64,000 bases of DNA, from contig CM041465.1 of the NCBI GenBank assembly GCA_023213395.1, forward strand, positions 80,731,741-80,795,740. The letters run 5' to 3'. The stretch's first letter is position 1. Each line of letters opens with the position of its first letter. The notes beneath the pieces were generated by a model. The model saw only the letters and a program-made list of their open reading frames with translations, did not search any database and was not told the DNA's origin. The position numbers and the translations under genes are program-made. Origin of the DNA: Cycas panzhihuaensis (taxonomy: Eukaryota > Cycadophyta). Below, one piece after another: positions 23,331 through 35,051 of the stretch.

Positions 23331-24600
23331 TTTATATATGGTCGGGGTTCTTCATCTTTTTGGGATAAGGCATCAACCATCACATTTAGTTTATTCTTGT
23401 TATATATTATGTCAAAGTTAAAAGCCTATATTTTTCTCACCCACTTCTATTACTTTGGAGACAACTCTTTCTACTTGAGGAGATATTGTAAACTATTATG
23501 GTCTATTTTTACTATAAATCTACTACCTAATAGTTATTAATGCTATTTAACTAGGCCACGCATAATAGCCAATACTTCTTTATCATAAGTTAATTTAAGT
23601 TGTTCTCTATTATGTATTTTTCTACTTTCAAATGTAATGGGTTTTCCAACTTGCATTAACATTTTTCTAATCCTTATCCCTAAAGTATTTCATTCTATTA
23701 TAAAATTTTAGAGAAGTCTAATGAAATTAAAATAGGAAGTTAGTTTATGGTTTGTTTCTATTGTTTGAAATATGTTACTTTTTCATTCCACTAGAAGGAA
23801 TCATTTTTTAGTAGGTAGGTTAAAGTAGAATTTTTTTGCACACAACTCTTAACAAAATGTCAATAATATCCTATTAATCCCAAGAAGCCTTTGACTTTGG
23901 TGATATTTTTTGGTGTTGGCCATGCTTGAATGGCCTTGACCTGACCTAGACTAACTTTTATTCCTTCTTTTTAGTTTAGATGTCCCAAATATTCTATTTC
24001 TTTTTTCTCAAAGAAACACTTCAATTTTTTTTGCAAAAACTTTTGTTCCTCTAAAATGTTTAACACTTCATTTACATGGTTTACATGTTCCTTCCAATTT
24101 TTAATAAATATATCATCAAAAATGACCAAAATAAATTTCTATAGGAAAGGGCTAAGGACTTTATTCATAATATTTTGGAATGTGGTTGTTGTGTTAGTAA
24201 GATCCAAAGGTATTAATTTGAATTCATAATGTTCATGGTATGTGATAAAAGCAGTCTTATACGTATCTTCTAGTTTGATTTAGATTTGATGATACCCAAA
24301 TTTTAGATCTATTTTTGAAAAGTATTGTACTCCTTGTAACTCATCTAATAACTCATCAATCCTTGGTATAGGAAACATATTTTTTATTATAATTTTATTT
24401 AATGCTTAATAATCTATGCACACATGATAGGATCCATTCTTTTCCCTTACTAGGACTATGGGGGTTACAAATGGGTTCTTATTAGAAACTATTACCCCAA
24501 GATCTAGTAATTCTTATATAGTCTTTTTAATTTTATTTAGATAATGATGTGATTGTTTAAACAAATGAATAACAATTAGGTTATTGTTAACCTCAAGCTC
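23331..24600 (-). pseudogene. Chromovirus reverse transcriptase and RNase H
   Basis: Minus-strand translation shows RNase H blocks (LTYDKEVLAIMRGL, GSRFIVKIDHNSLQYLL, then KLNVMVDALSQKDEEP) at 23331-23600. RT blocks further right include a divergent catalytic region reading FWSFLMI and downstream EYLGH-like and KISPKSK-like stretches. The many stops and the AT-rich sequence make exact borders uncertain. Confidence 0.68.
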
Positions 24601-24849
24601 AATTTTATGTTTTAGCCCTCTATTTAAGGGTAACTATACTAGAAGGTCTTGAAAGACTTATTATTGTTTTTGGATGATTCTTTCTAGTTCATTTTCTTTA
24701 ATTATTGGTATCATCTCTACTTGAATTTAAAAAAAGTTGAGCCACTATTCCTTGATGACTCTTTTTTATTAACTTTTCCATATGTTTATACGATATTAAT
24801 TGGTTGGTCGCTATAAAGAAAAATAGTCTATTATATACCTACTCCATAA

Positions 24850-25100
24850 CTTAAAGAATTCACTAAATTAATATAAAGGCATAACAAGCTTTTAAGAGTT
24901 TTAACAATTAAAAGACCAATAAATTAATTAATAAATAAGTGATGTTCAACATTACATTTGAGGGCATATTTATATATACATAATAGGGTTTTTTATAAAC
25001 GATTGCAACTATTCAAGGATGCCTATTCACTTAATGATCAATTGATTAGTTTTAAGGAGGTTTATAATAATTCCTCCCCCTTAGGATGTTTTGCCCACGA
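24850..25100 (-). repeat. Second chromovirus PPT-LTR junction
   Basis: Minus-strand tract cctaagggggaggaatt near 25069-25085, preceded by gtttcgtgggcaaaacat. Both parts match the junction at 21757-21790. The LTR-like DNA lies between the protease and RT, where no LTR should be, so it marks a rearrangement. Confidence 0.5.
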
Positions 25101-25204
25101 AACATAATCAAACAATTATAATCCTTAAAATGAACATTGTCATTCATTGAGGTTACATCCAATAGAATATTACTCAAATGTTGTAAGCTTTTATTAAAAG
25201 ATGA

Positions 25205-25567
25205 TTATGTTTGAAGACCTTGGTAATATTTTTCATGTTTTTGGGATGTTTTGCATATTTTAGCTCCTTTAGTTGTTGATTTAATTTCTACTTGGGATAT
25301 GAAAAATTGAGATCTTGTATTTAATAAATATTTCTCACTATCTTCATGTGAAATTACTTTGGTTTTCCTTGAGTTTTTTCTTGAAAACATGATGGTTTTT
25401 CCTTCTTTCCTTAATCTTATGAATAACTCATCTAGATTCAATTTAAAAGTCCCTATTGTACTAAGCCATTGGCTGCCCAACACGATACCTACAGCTCCCA
25501 CATAAATGACATAAAAGTCTTCTATAATATTGATATTACTTACTGTGACACAAAGGTATTTCATCAT
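25205..25567 (-). pseudogene. Chromovirus protease region, fragment
   Basis: A 120-codon open stretch with IVLGSQWLSTIGTFKLN and GKTIMFS, typical of the C-terminal half of chromovirus retropepsins. The active-site half is upstream and decayed. Instead of RT, its downstream side meets the chromodomain end and a PPT, so RT to integrase was deleted from this copy. Confidence 0.65.
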
Positions 25568-25899
25568 GCCTTAGTTTGATATTTCTTGTCTTCCTCTAAT
25601 ACTTACCTAGAAATGAGGAGTCCTTAATGGAAATAATATCAATTACTTAGCATAGTTCTTATCATTAAAATTATGAGTACTACTTTAAACTACCAAGATT
25701 ATAATAACTTGATTTTTTATAGATCCTTATAGTTTTAATGTATTTAGTTGAGTGAAACTACTCATAGATGAGATTAGCATATTTAGATCGATAACCTCAA
25801 GATTACAATAACTTCCTTGATGTTCATAGTTATGATAATCTCCTTGATTATGTTATAATCATTGCGCCTATTCCTCTTCATCAATATTATCATTAGGCA

Positions 25900-27060
25900 A
25901 TAATCTAATTGTATATAGCTGGTTCATTTGGCATTTGTGCCTAGGACCCCACTTCTTTTTGCATCTAAAACATAGGTCTTCTTTCCTTAACGTTTCTTGT
26001 TATGTTCTTGTCTTTTGAATGATTAGTTTAACAGGTTGATTTAAATTGATTGATAATGGTTTATGTTGAGTATTTGGTAATATATTATACTAAACAGATG
26101 AAGGAATATAGGGGTTTGTATTAGTTTTGCACAATACATTAAGCTTATCTTCATGTATTCTTGTTAATTATATTGCTTTATTAAGATCTTTTAGTTCTTA
26201 GACCTTAACATTATCTTAGATTTCCATTATTAGGCCATCAATGTATAATTGAATAAGACTATGGGTTAAGATGTCTTATAATATATAACTTAACTTAGTG
26301 AAAGATGTATATATTCTTCTGTAGATATAGTTTGTTTTAACTTCTATAAATCATAATGGTAATTATAGCTGGTTATTATTTATAATCATTTAATGAATAA
26401 GTGGATAACTTATTTCTAGGCTGGTAATTAATTCTCAAATATAGTACATTCTAGACATTGCCACCATTTGTATGTTATTTTATCCATGTGTAAGGTAACC
26501 AAAGTAACTTATTTTGCTGGCTCAATTTCCATTAGACGAAAATAATTTTCCATCTACTAAATCCACACTCTTAGCTCATGTGATTTTTTCTTAATATTAA
26601 AATGTTGTCTCATAATTTTTTCTAACTTTTTCTTTTTTTGTGACTGTATAGTTTGTAAGCAATTAAAATATGCTTGAAAACCCATTATCTTCTATTATTT
26701 AGGAGTTAGATTTTAGTAGTCATTAAGATATTTCTTGATAGATTCATTTTCAAGATTAACTTGAGTTGTTTGAGGATCTAGATGATTCTTTATAGATTGA
26801 GCTTTAGCATATGACTGGCGACTAATTCCTTTATCTTTGGAATTAGGAACCATCATGTCTTCTTTTTTTATTATTTGTCATGATTGTCATTTTTCCTGAA
26901 ATTTGATGTAGGATATGGTTTAAGAGAGTATTCAATATTTGAATAACTTTATGGACTACTTGTATAATGGGTCACCTATATCCTTTTGAATGGAATTATC
27001 AACCATTTCTTCCATACTCATTACTTTATAATGGTGTAGGTATGATTCCATTGATTTCCT
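25900..27060 (-). pseudogene. Chromovirus gag
   Basis: The capsid-like stretch contains MENYFRLMEIEPAK and HMDKITYKWWQCLE, typical of chromovirus gags. The nucleocapsid zinc motif LCFRCKKKWGPRHKCQ is well preserved near 25940-25990. Interrupted by many stops; the start is not defined. Confidence 0.65.
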
Positions 27061-28305
27061 TTTGTAACTATACATTAACTTATCAAATTTATATTAATAG
27101 AATGAAGAATATTATCACGATGCTTGTTTAAGGGATGATAGATATCTAATGAATATGTGTATGCAAAACATAATTATAGATATGGGAATCTAAGATACTC
27201 TAATTATGAGGGCAAGACTTGATTATAATGGTTGATTTAATATTATATCTTTGCAAGTCAATAATATGAATTTCCTTTTTGCTAAATATATATAATTTGT
27301 GACTCACCTATTTGCAATGAATATTTCTTGTAAAGTATTAAAATAATATAGGATTCTAGTTTGTAGAGAGCTAAAGATAGGTTAAGAAATGAAGGGATGA
27401 AGGTGATAGAATAAAGGACGAATGAGTAAGACCAAGGATTAACAAATTAATCCAACAAATGTAATATATATTAAGAAGTTTGTCTTTGTTATAAAGGAGC
27501 ATATAAGGTGATGCAAAAAAGTGTATATAAAGTAGCACAATTATTTAATCTTTTAAAAAAGATAAAAGAATATCATAATCAAATTATATAATATCTTAAC
27601 TTGGATGGATCCCAATAATATTATATATAATATAAGGTGATATATAGGGCATATTAAAGAAATAATTATATGGTTATAATCATTAATGATTTGAGTATAA
27701 TGCCCTCTTCCATGATTACAAGTATTACTTTTCTCAACACACTCAATGTCAAAGCCTTGACAAAATTAGGAGAACGTAGTTTGACTATTGGTTTCGATGA
27801 GGTGAGTAAATTGAATAGTTGATATTGTTGAAATATTTAATAGAGACCTCAATATTAAGAATAATGAAGTAAGTATCATGAAAATAATAAAAATATCATT
27901 AACTCATAATCAATGTATATACATCATAATGACACCACAATAATAACTCAACAATGATCTCTGTCTTGACTCAATGTGTACTACTCTACCTCTTTCACTT
28001 ATTTATACATTATAAGAGAGAGTGTATAGGATGAAGTGAGTTATATGTAGAACTATTAACCTCTAATATAACTAATGATATAACACCTATTTATTAACCA
28101 ATAACATATTGACCACCTACTTGCACATATATGTATTACAATGCTATTATAATATTAACCCTCTAAAGTCTAATGCCTACCCTTAATACATTTTTGGGAA
28201 ATCCTTAAATTTTCAATGCCTTTTTCTTAGAATTATCTTAAAGATAATGTTTTTAGTTTCATCTTCATTCGTGTAATGATATTCTTGTAGTAGTCCTTGA
28301 GAGTA
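27061..28305. other. AT-rich DNA, nothing recognised
   Basis: No frame, LTR end or RNA gene identified. Part may be the 5' end of the chromovirus, but no PBS was found. Confidence 0.4.
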
Positions 28306-28605
28306 TGTTAGGTGTAATACCTAATTACATTAACCTTATGTAAACTCTCTCTATTTCTTGTATTTTATATTAGAGTTGTGGGCCACCTTGATATGTGTTC
28401 CACATCTAAGTAGACCAATGGGGTTCTCTCACTAGTGGTGAGCTTGTATTATAAGTATGTACTCTTCATTGTTCATAATTGAGTTTTGGCCAATTCTTCA
28501 CACATTGTGCTTATTATTGTATATACTTCATCCTTTCGTACTTTATTTTTTATCTCTTACTCACCATTAGGGTTTTATGTGATTATTACATTCCTAATTC
28601 TAACA
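28306..28605 (+). repeat. LTR of element S
   Basis: Begins TGTTAGGTGTAATAC and ends CTAATTCTAACA. It is the same LTR family as the two 280-bp LTRs of N, read on the opposite strand. Confidence 0.85.
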
Positions 28606-28623
28606 TAGTATAAGAACCCAAGG
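28606..28623 (+). other. Decayed primer binding site of S
   Basis: tagtataagaacccaagg aligns with TGGTATCAGAGCCCAAGG of element N, the standard initiator-Met tRNA site, with three differences. Confidence 0.7.
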
Positions 28624-29541
28624 TCAATCCTCGTGGACTCTATTGAAAACCCTAGTACATGTTATACTTGTTTTTGAGCTTTCAAGCCTTGTAAATTTTT
28701 TGATGTGCCTACTTGGTGATTTTGTCAAGTTGAAGATCATTTCAAGTTACATCTTATGTATATTTTGTTATGAGATTATTATCAATTTTTGAAAGGTCTT
28801 TTTGATGTTGATAAGAGGCTATTTCCAAACCCATTTTTGAAGTTTTTTGAAGTTGTTTGAAGCCTGTTGAAGTTGCTCAAGTGGATATCTTCCATGTATG
28901 TGGTGCCACAATAATATTACATGCAAGTGAAAGTCTACGAAAGCTTATTCTGATTACTGGAAGACCATCTCTGTTGCACGTCAGTAGAACAAAATCTAAC
29001 GAGGATCGTTAACAGCAGTTGAGAGAGTCCTTCTTGGCTAGGAGCAACTCTATTTCAAAATTTTTTTGTAGATCTACAGGTGGATAGAGGTCTTATATTA
29101 TTTGTATTGATATGTACTCTCTTTCTATTAAAAATATTCAAAAAAATTCTATATTCCAGCCTATGTTCCTATGTATTTTTTTCGAAAAAAAAAGGGTCTT
29201 CCAAATCTATTTGTTAGTGAGCTTCCATTACCAGATCTGTGGAGAGGAAGACTGCAGAGGAAAAGCTTCTCTCTAAGATTCAAGATCACTATTCTATTAT
29301 GCTTATTGATAGGGATGTATAGAAGCTATCTATTTGGGTTTCTTGCAATCATAACATGTTCTCTAGAGGCTAACAATTATTCCACATTTGCTTTGTTTTC
29401 ATAATGAGACCCGTAACAATGGCAAAAGAATCTTGACAGTATTATCTGCAGTGTGAGCATCATGTGAACTATTGTATGGAAATGTTAACTGATTATAGTA
29501 AGAAGATAATTTACATATGAAAGCTTATATTCCAACAAGGG

Positions 29542-29931
29542 ATGAGAGCACATGAGTGGCTACTAAAGTGCAAGAACCTTGCTCTTTCAAAGGATGAAAT
29601 GCAGAAACTGTTTCCTATTGTGGATGCAAGCTCTTTGGATTCAAGAGCCTTTGATGGTGTCTTGGAGCTTCTTATTTGATTTGGAAGGAGCCTTCCTGAA
29701 GCAATAATGATGATGATTCTAGAGGTATAGCAGAATGACAAAATAATGAATCATGATCGGCGAGCTTTGTATGAATATTTCTCAGCATTGATGGAGCCTT
29801 GGGATGGACCTGCTCTTGTATCATTCACTGATGGTTGTTATCTTGGAGCAATGTTAGACTGTAATGGACTCTATCCTTGCTGTTTCTATGTTACACATAG
29901 TGGGAGAGTTATCATGGCAAGTGAAGTGGGA
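29542..29931 (+). pseudogene. Glutamate synthase (GOGAT) gene fragment
   Basis: 130 codons in one frame matching the N-terminal glutaminase-side region of plant NADH-type glutamate synthase. The blocks are [47 protein letters not shown] and [15 protein letters not shown]. Glutamate synthase makes two glutamates from glutamine and 2-oxoglutarate in plastids. Two in-frame stops, TGA in LLI*FGR and TAG in a conserved Trp position, make it non-functional. Sequence just before the fragment, ttatattccaacaag, resembles an intron acceptor, so it may come from genomic DNA rather than from spliced RNA. It is only a small part of a protein of about 2000 residues. It lies between the leader of S and LTR_A and may be captured cargo of S. 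Confidence 0.87.
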
Positions 29932-30408
29932 ACTCCTAGTTACATTGATCCCCATTTGATTTTGTTCGGTGGTGCCACTGCCCTTGAAGGGAATTCTACA
30001 ACTTCTAGTCTACTATCATTCAATGAGAATGCAGGCATCAGGTTGGCAGGTTTTTCCCATTGGAGATCCACTATCTCCTTGATCCATGGCATCCAATCTC
30101 ACTCATAGTGTCCTTATCTTCAGCCTACACAGAATGGTTCCCTGCGCAATAATGGAGCCTCTCCTCTGTTTGAAGAACTACATTCAATGGCGATTCAAAT
30201 CAATGATAACTCTGCAAATCTGCACCACTGGTGATTTGTGATCTCCATGGCCCTGCTCCCACAACATCAATGGCCTTTTGTGTAAATCGATGGTGGCGCC
30301 TCTAGAATGAAGAATCGATGGCAGCGGTCCTTGCAACATGCTTCTCAAGCTCTACAACTTTATTCTCATGGCAGCATCCCTCCCTCACTCAAAAAATTTA
30401 TTCGAACC
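29932..30408 (+). other. DNA after the GOGAT fragment, origin unknown
   Basis: The GOGAT frame continues open to 30108 with residues unlike glutamate synthase ([22 protein letters not shown]). Nothing was recognised. It could be a second captured fragment or S interior. Confidence 0.35.
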
Positions 30409-33400
30409 TGTTTCCTAGCTACCAGGAATGGACATGGGTGACTCGACTTAGGTAACTATAGGTATGCTTCTATCCTCATTCCTATTGGCTTCAGGTTACT
30501 ATGAGGTTGTTAATATAAGCACAATACACATTGATTGGTTGATTGTGTGATTATTATGCATTATTTTCCTATGTGTGTTGCATCTTAACACCTTAGCCTA
30601 TGATGACTTGGGATACATATCCCATAGCATTCTATAAACCCCCACCATATCTCTACCATATCTCCAAGCACTCTTGGCTCCCGTAGTCTATCTTTTATTG
30701 TTCCTGGTATGAAATAACCCTTAACACCCCACCTAGGCCCAATTATCACCTTCATTTTGCCACTTGTCTTTTTTTGTAGTCTTTTCATCGGACATCGTGG
30801 TCCTCCTAGGTCCCAAGACTCCCTCATCATATTGCCCTTGCATTATTGCCCTCTTAGGGTCTAGGACCCCCTTTCTAGAAGCCTCTTGGGCTCCCCCCTC
30901 TCTATTTTTCATTAGTTTTGGCTGTACCACTATAAACTCTGGGTACCACTGCAAATTCTGTGATACCATGAAGTTTGCCACGATGTGACTATTCAAAACC
31001 CTTCTTTTGTTTGGCCATGGCTAATTTTGCATTAAATGCAAAATTGCCACATGGCGCTAGGTTGTTTCCTGCCTAGGGAAAATCCTAATTGCCCGTTGAG
31101 TTAGGTTTGGGTTTAGAAACCTAAAATTTCCCTCATTTTGTCTCTTCTTCCTCCTCTTCTCAAGAGAAAGATTTAAAATAAGATTCTAAGTTGTTGTACT
31201 TACCTTCTACTCCTGCTATCATCTCCTCTAGGGCAGAAATGTGAGTTGTAAGTCTGTAACAACACCTCTTGAGACAGATCTCCATCACAAGTGTCTCACC
31301 AAGGCTGAAGCACCAATTTATTGTAAGATATACTCTTCCTTCGTACCATTGTAGGGATCTTTCAGTAGTTTTCCAAAGGGAGCCTCCTCTCCCTCTAATT
31401 TTCATGGTAGATCTGCCTCAGGTCTGCCTCTTACTAGGTACTTACAGGCCTGCATATGCTCTTTTCTTTCACAGCATAAGCATTCTCTTTGCTTGCCTTT
31501 TCTGTTTATGTGTGAAATCCTCCTTCATTCTTCCATTTTGGGAGGTAGACCCTCCCTTCTGTTGGTTCGTCCCTCTTCTCTTTGAAGTTTTCCTCAGGTC
31601 CATCTAAGGAGATGGAAGGAAAAATGACCAGTGGAGAGAGAAAAGAGCTTAAGGTATGGCTTTACACCCTTACACTTTCTTCTCAAGGGTAGCCCCTACT
31701 TTCCAACTCGTTTTCCTTCCCCACACATCTCTTGTTCACCCAGAAACTTTTAGGGATATGGAACTTTGCAAGTTCTAGTGTTAGTAACCCCTTGCTACCC
31801 CTGCAACTAGCCACCAAAAAACCCCATAAAACCTGGTCATCAACACCCTTTTTGTATTCTTTAGCTTCGGTTTTACTTTTGCAAAATCCTGCAAAAGTTT
31901 CACTTTGCAACTTTTGTAGATTTTGCAACTTTTGCAACTTTGTTACAACACTTATGTCCACATGAAAAACTTGCTATTCCTTTTCTATAATTAGATGATT
32001 CAGGCCTTTATTGGTCAGTCGTTTGAGTACTTGGAGAAATGGAGACATTTCATTATGAAGTGTCAGCCATTCCGAGGCTACCATCTTTCTTCCTTTCACC
32101 CCCCTTACCCACATTATTGGTTTGTTGTGCATTCATGGTAAAACAAACTAGCATTGCATATTGATCATTTGAAGATATTCATTGAGGTTATTACTTTATT
32201 TCTTTCTTTTGAAGAAAAGCATATACACATATTTTGTCCATACTTGCTCCCATGTGCATCTAGTGCCCCTTGGGAAAGGGCAAACTATTTGTTGTGCAGG
32301 TTTTGTATGCTTCGTTGTAAACAAAGACCTCCATTGTAGGTACGCCTACCTTTCCTGTATTGTTATTATTATGCTTTAAAATTCCAAACATAAGCATTCC
32401 TTTCTTGCCTTTTGCTTCTTCCATATTTGGGTATTGGGGAAGGTAAGGAAGCCCCTACCAATGTTCTTTTCATCGTACCATCTGTGATGAGGTGTGCCAA
32501 GGAAGCAAGCGTGGACCATGAAGGAAGCAAGTAGGCCTCCACATCGACCGTCTGGTTTTTAGGTATGCTACTTCTATCTCGTCCTTTCACTTCTCACCTT
32601 CGTCCCCTCTTTTTTTTTACTCCCAAAAAGAAAAATAAAGGATTAAAGGAAAAGCTAGTTTGTACTGCATTGCTTGTCATTTGTCTTGTTTAGCCACGCA
32701 TGGGAAAGCCAATTGCTTTGCATAAGTAGGTGTTGCTCCCTGCTATCCACGTCTCTACTTTCTCCGCCTTCCACTCAAACCCTTGCTTCTGCTAGGATTT
32801 GGGTGGGATAGGTTATGCATCCTTCTACTTGCACCTTGCTTTCTCTTGCATGTTATTAGGTTGACTCACATTAATTCTTGCATTCTTTTCCTTAGTTGCT
32901 TGCTTTCCTTTTCTTTTCTATGCTTATGAAAGATAAAGAGAGGGATGTTAATACTTAGGAAAAGAAAGAGTGAGTGTGTTGTTTGTTTATTTTCCTTTCT
33001 ACTTGGAAATGAAATATAAATAACAATAACTTATACCCCCATATTGTCTTACCACACAACAAAAAACAAAGAAACAACATATTTTGCTTTGTCTCCTACA
33101 CCTAACTCCCATCTCAAGTGTAGGCGCCTTGAGGGTACCACCCCTTAAGGTCCTCTTTCCCTCCTTTAGTAAATCCTCTCTTTGTGTTACCTTCAGCCTA
33201 AAGTTTGCCTTTTTTGCCTAACTTCCTCTTCGTCCCTCAGATTGTTAGTCGCCTGTGACTTGTATGTGAGTCTTTCCTTCTTGGTTAGGACTTATTCCAC
33301 CTATTCCCTCTTCGCAAGAAGGGATGTGTCTCACCTTATCCTCCTTCCTTGGCCACCCAAGACAGGAGGGCCTTTTTTGAGATTCCTCAATAAACTGAGT

Positions 33401-33611
33401 AAGTCCCTCTATTGCCCAACCTTGAATTAAGGAGGTGCTTACCCTGAAGGGAGTTTGTGCGCCATTTGCGGGTCCTCAAACCTACGTTCTGATGTACAGA
33501 CATCATTTGTGGGTGAATATTTCCCTTACCCTCGTAGATCCTTTAGCCATGAAGTTGTTAGTTGCATTAGCTTGATCTCTTCGAATCTGGTTACCCCCAA
33601 AGGTGCAATTC
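30409..33611 (+). repeat. LTR_A of the chain
   Basis: Starts TGTTTCCTAGCTACCAGG. It ends about gtgcaattc, where the last bases and most of the PBS are deleted compared with 41801-41828. About 3.2 kb. Followed by the leader of gag A. Confidence 0.8.
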
Positions 33612-33759
33612 TGCTAGGGACTCGTTAGTAAGGGATCTATCCTTTTCCCTTTGTTATTGGTGTTACTTCTCTTTCTGTAGCTCTCCTTAATTCGTTGGGC
33701 AACCCCTAATGCTTGTCACTTTATCATCTCTCTTTCTTCCAACTCAAGGAAGGACTTGT

Positions 33760-35051
33760 ATGCGACGATTTTCTCGTCATTGACGAGGTCTCCCTCCTTC
33801 GTTGGAAGACTCTCCTTATTATCCTCTTCTATTATCAGATTCTGAATCGACCATAGAGGGATTTCCTTCGGATTGGGTGTACGACACTTATATTTCCAAG
33901 TCCCATCAACCATCTACTTCCTTCTAGCAACCTACCCAAGAGGGTGAAGACCCTATCTTCTACCTGGGTGACTAGTAGCACCCGCAGGTCCATCACCTCT
34001 TTACTCATGAAGTGGAAGCATCTTCTCCCTTGGGGTATCACCACCCTGGTGGTGATCTTCATGAGGACCACCCTATGGGGCCCACTTCATATGAAGATCC
34101 TTCAACCTCATATGATTAGGTGGATACTCCTCCTGCAAATGTGGTGGAAGCGCTCAATCAGTGCTTCCAAGCTGTTAGCCTCCAACCATATCCTAAATGG
34201 TTGGATAGCATCTTACGAAGCATAGCACTCCCCTCCTCCATATTTGTGTCTTCGCATTCATCCCATTCGATTCCCCTACCTACAACAGGGGTATCCCTCA
34301 TTGTGTCTTCTTCTTCTTGTGGCCCGCATTCTTTAGGGGCCACCCGAGGCATACCCACATCCCAACTTGGATTAAGTATGCCTCCCTCTAGCCAAGTGAC
34401 TACACCCCAACCTACCGTAGTCTATTTGCCTCGCGTTAGATCTAAAGGACCTACGCGACTTCTTGCTTCTAGCTACATGGGACAAATCTCCACGCACTCC
34501 CAAACCTAACCTAGGGATCCTCCCCTCTCTATGCCCTAAGGTTATACTTCCCAAACATGGGGGCATCGTAAGGGTAGTCATCTTCCTATTTATGGGGTGG
34601 ACCCTTTGCATCTGTATAGCGTTGTGTCACCCATAGGCGACCCATATGGCCAAAATCTGATTCCACACCCTTCTATTCTATCTTCTTATGCTTTTTCTCA
34701 TGTGGCACTTTGGCAAGGAGGACAAACCCCTTCCCAAGGCTCTCCTTCTCAAACCTCCTTTCAACAAGGGGCATATCCTCAAGGGGAGTTGGGTCCCTCT
34801 TACCCATCCACCCCTTTTTCAATCCCTTCATATGTGGGATTAGTCCCCTCCCACCAGGCGGGAGGAAGTTTGTATCCCCTTTCAAGCCAAGTCTCCCAAG
34901 GAGGATGTGGGCATCCTTGCCCACCTCTGCGTGCATCTCTCATTGATCCTATGGTCCAATCAAGGGCGCACCCCTTCATGGACTATAAGTTAACCCCTTT
35001 ATCCATTGAGGTGTTAAGAACTAACTTATCCCCTCACCCTCCTGAAGTACC
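33760..35051 (+). pseudogene. Gag N-terminal part, region A, fused to LTR_B
   Basis: About 430 codons in one frame with scattered stops, from MRRFSRH to PHPPEVP, matching the start and proline-rich part of gag at 41967 and 61209. Blocks include PPANVVEALNQCF, YGVDPLHLY and AHPFMDYKLTPLSIE. At about 35051, exactly where the homologues continue into the capsid domain (PPEVSKFDG in B), this copy passes straight into LTR_B. Capsid, protease, RT, RNase H, integrase, the opposite-strand gene and the extra RNase H are all missing. Confidence 0.85.

Larger units (their letters stand above)
21540..27060 (-). mobile_element. Decayed, rearranged chromovirus (Ty3/gypsy)
   Basis: Order on the minus strand, right to left: gag, protease, a PPT-LTR junction, RT, RNase H, integrase, chromodomain, second PPT-LTR junction. 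The chromodomain identifies the chromovirus group. Two PPT-LTR junctions (near 21757 and 25072) within 3.3 kb show that parts of two copies, or a copy after unequal recombination, are joined. All frames are heavily interrupted, and the sequence is much more AT-rich than T1, so it is older. No 5' LTR or target duplication was found. Confidence 0.8.
28306..30408 (+). mobile_element. S: left part of a non-autonomous LTR element
   Basis: A 300-bp LTR (28306-28605), a PBS-like site and leader to about 29190 are homologous to the complete element N (minus strand, 40672-41532). After about 29190, at an A-rich tract, homology stops: S continues with DNA that includes a glutamate synthase fragment, N with unrelated DNA. 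No second LTR was found before the T1-family chain begins at 30409. S may therefore be interrupted by that chain, with its right end outside the window, or simply truncated. The right limit given is where the chain starts. Confidence 0.6.

Noticed and set aside
23023-23421. 132-codon open frame
   Set aside because: Produced by the TATC/AT microsatellite, which has no stops in that frame; it runs opposite to the chromovirus pol.
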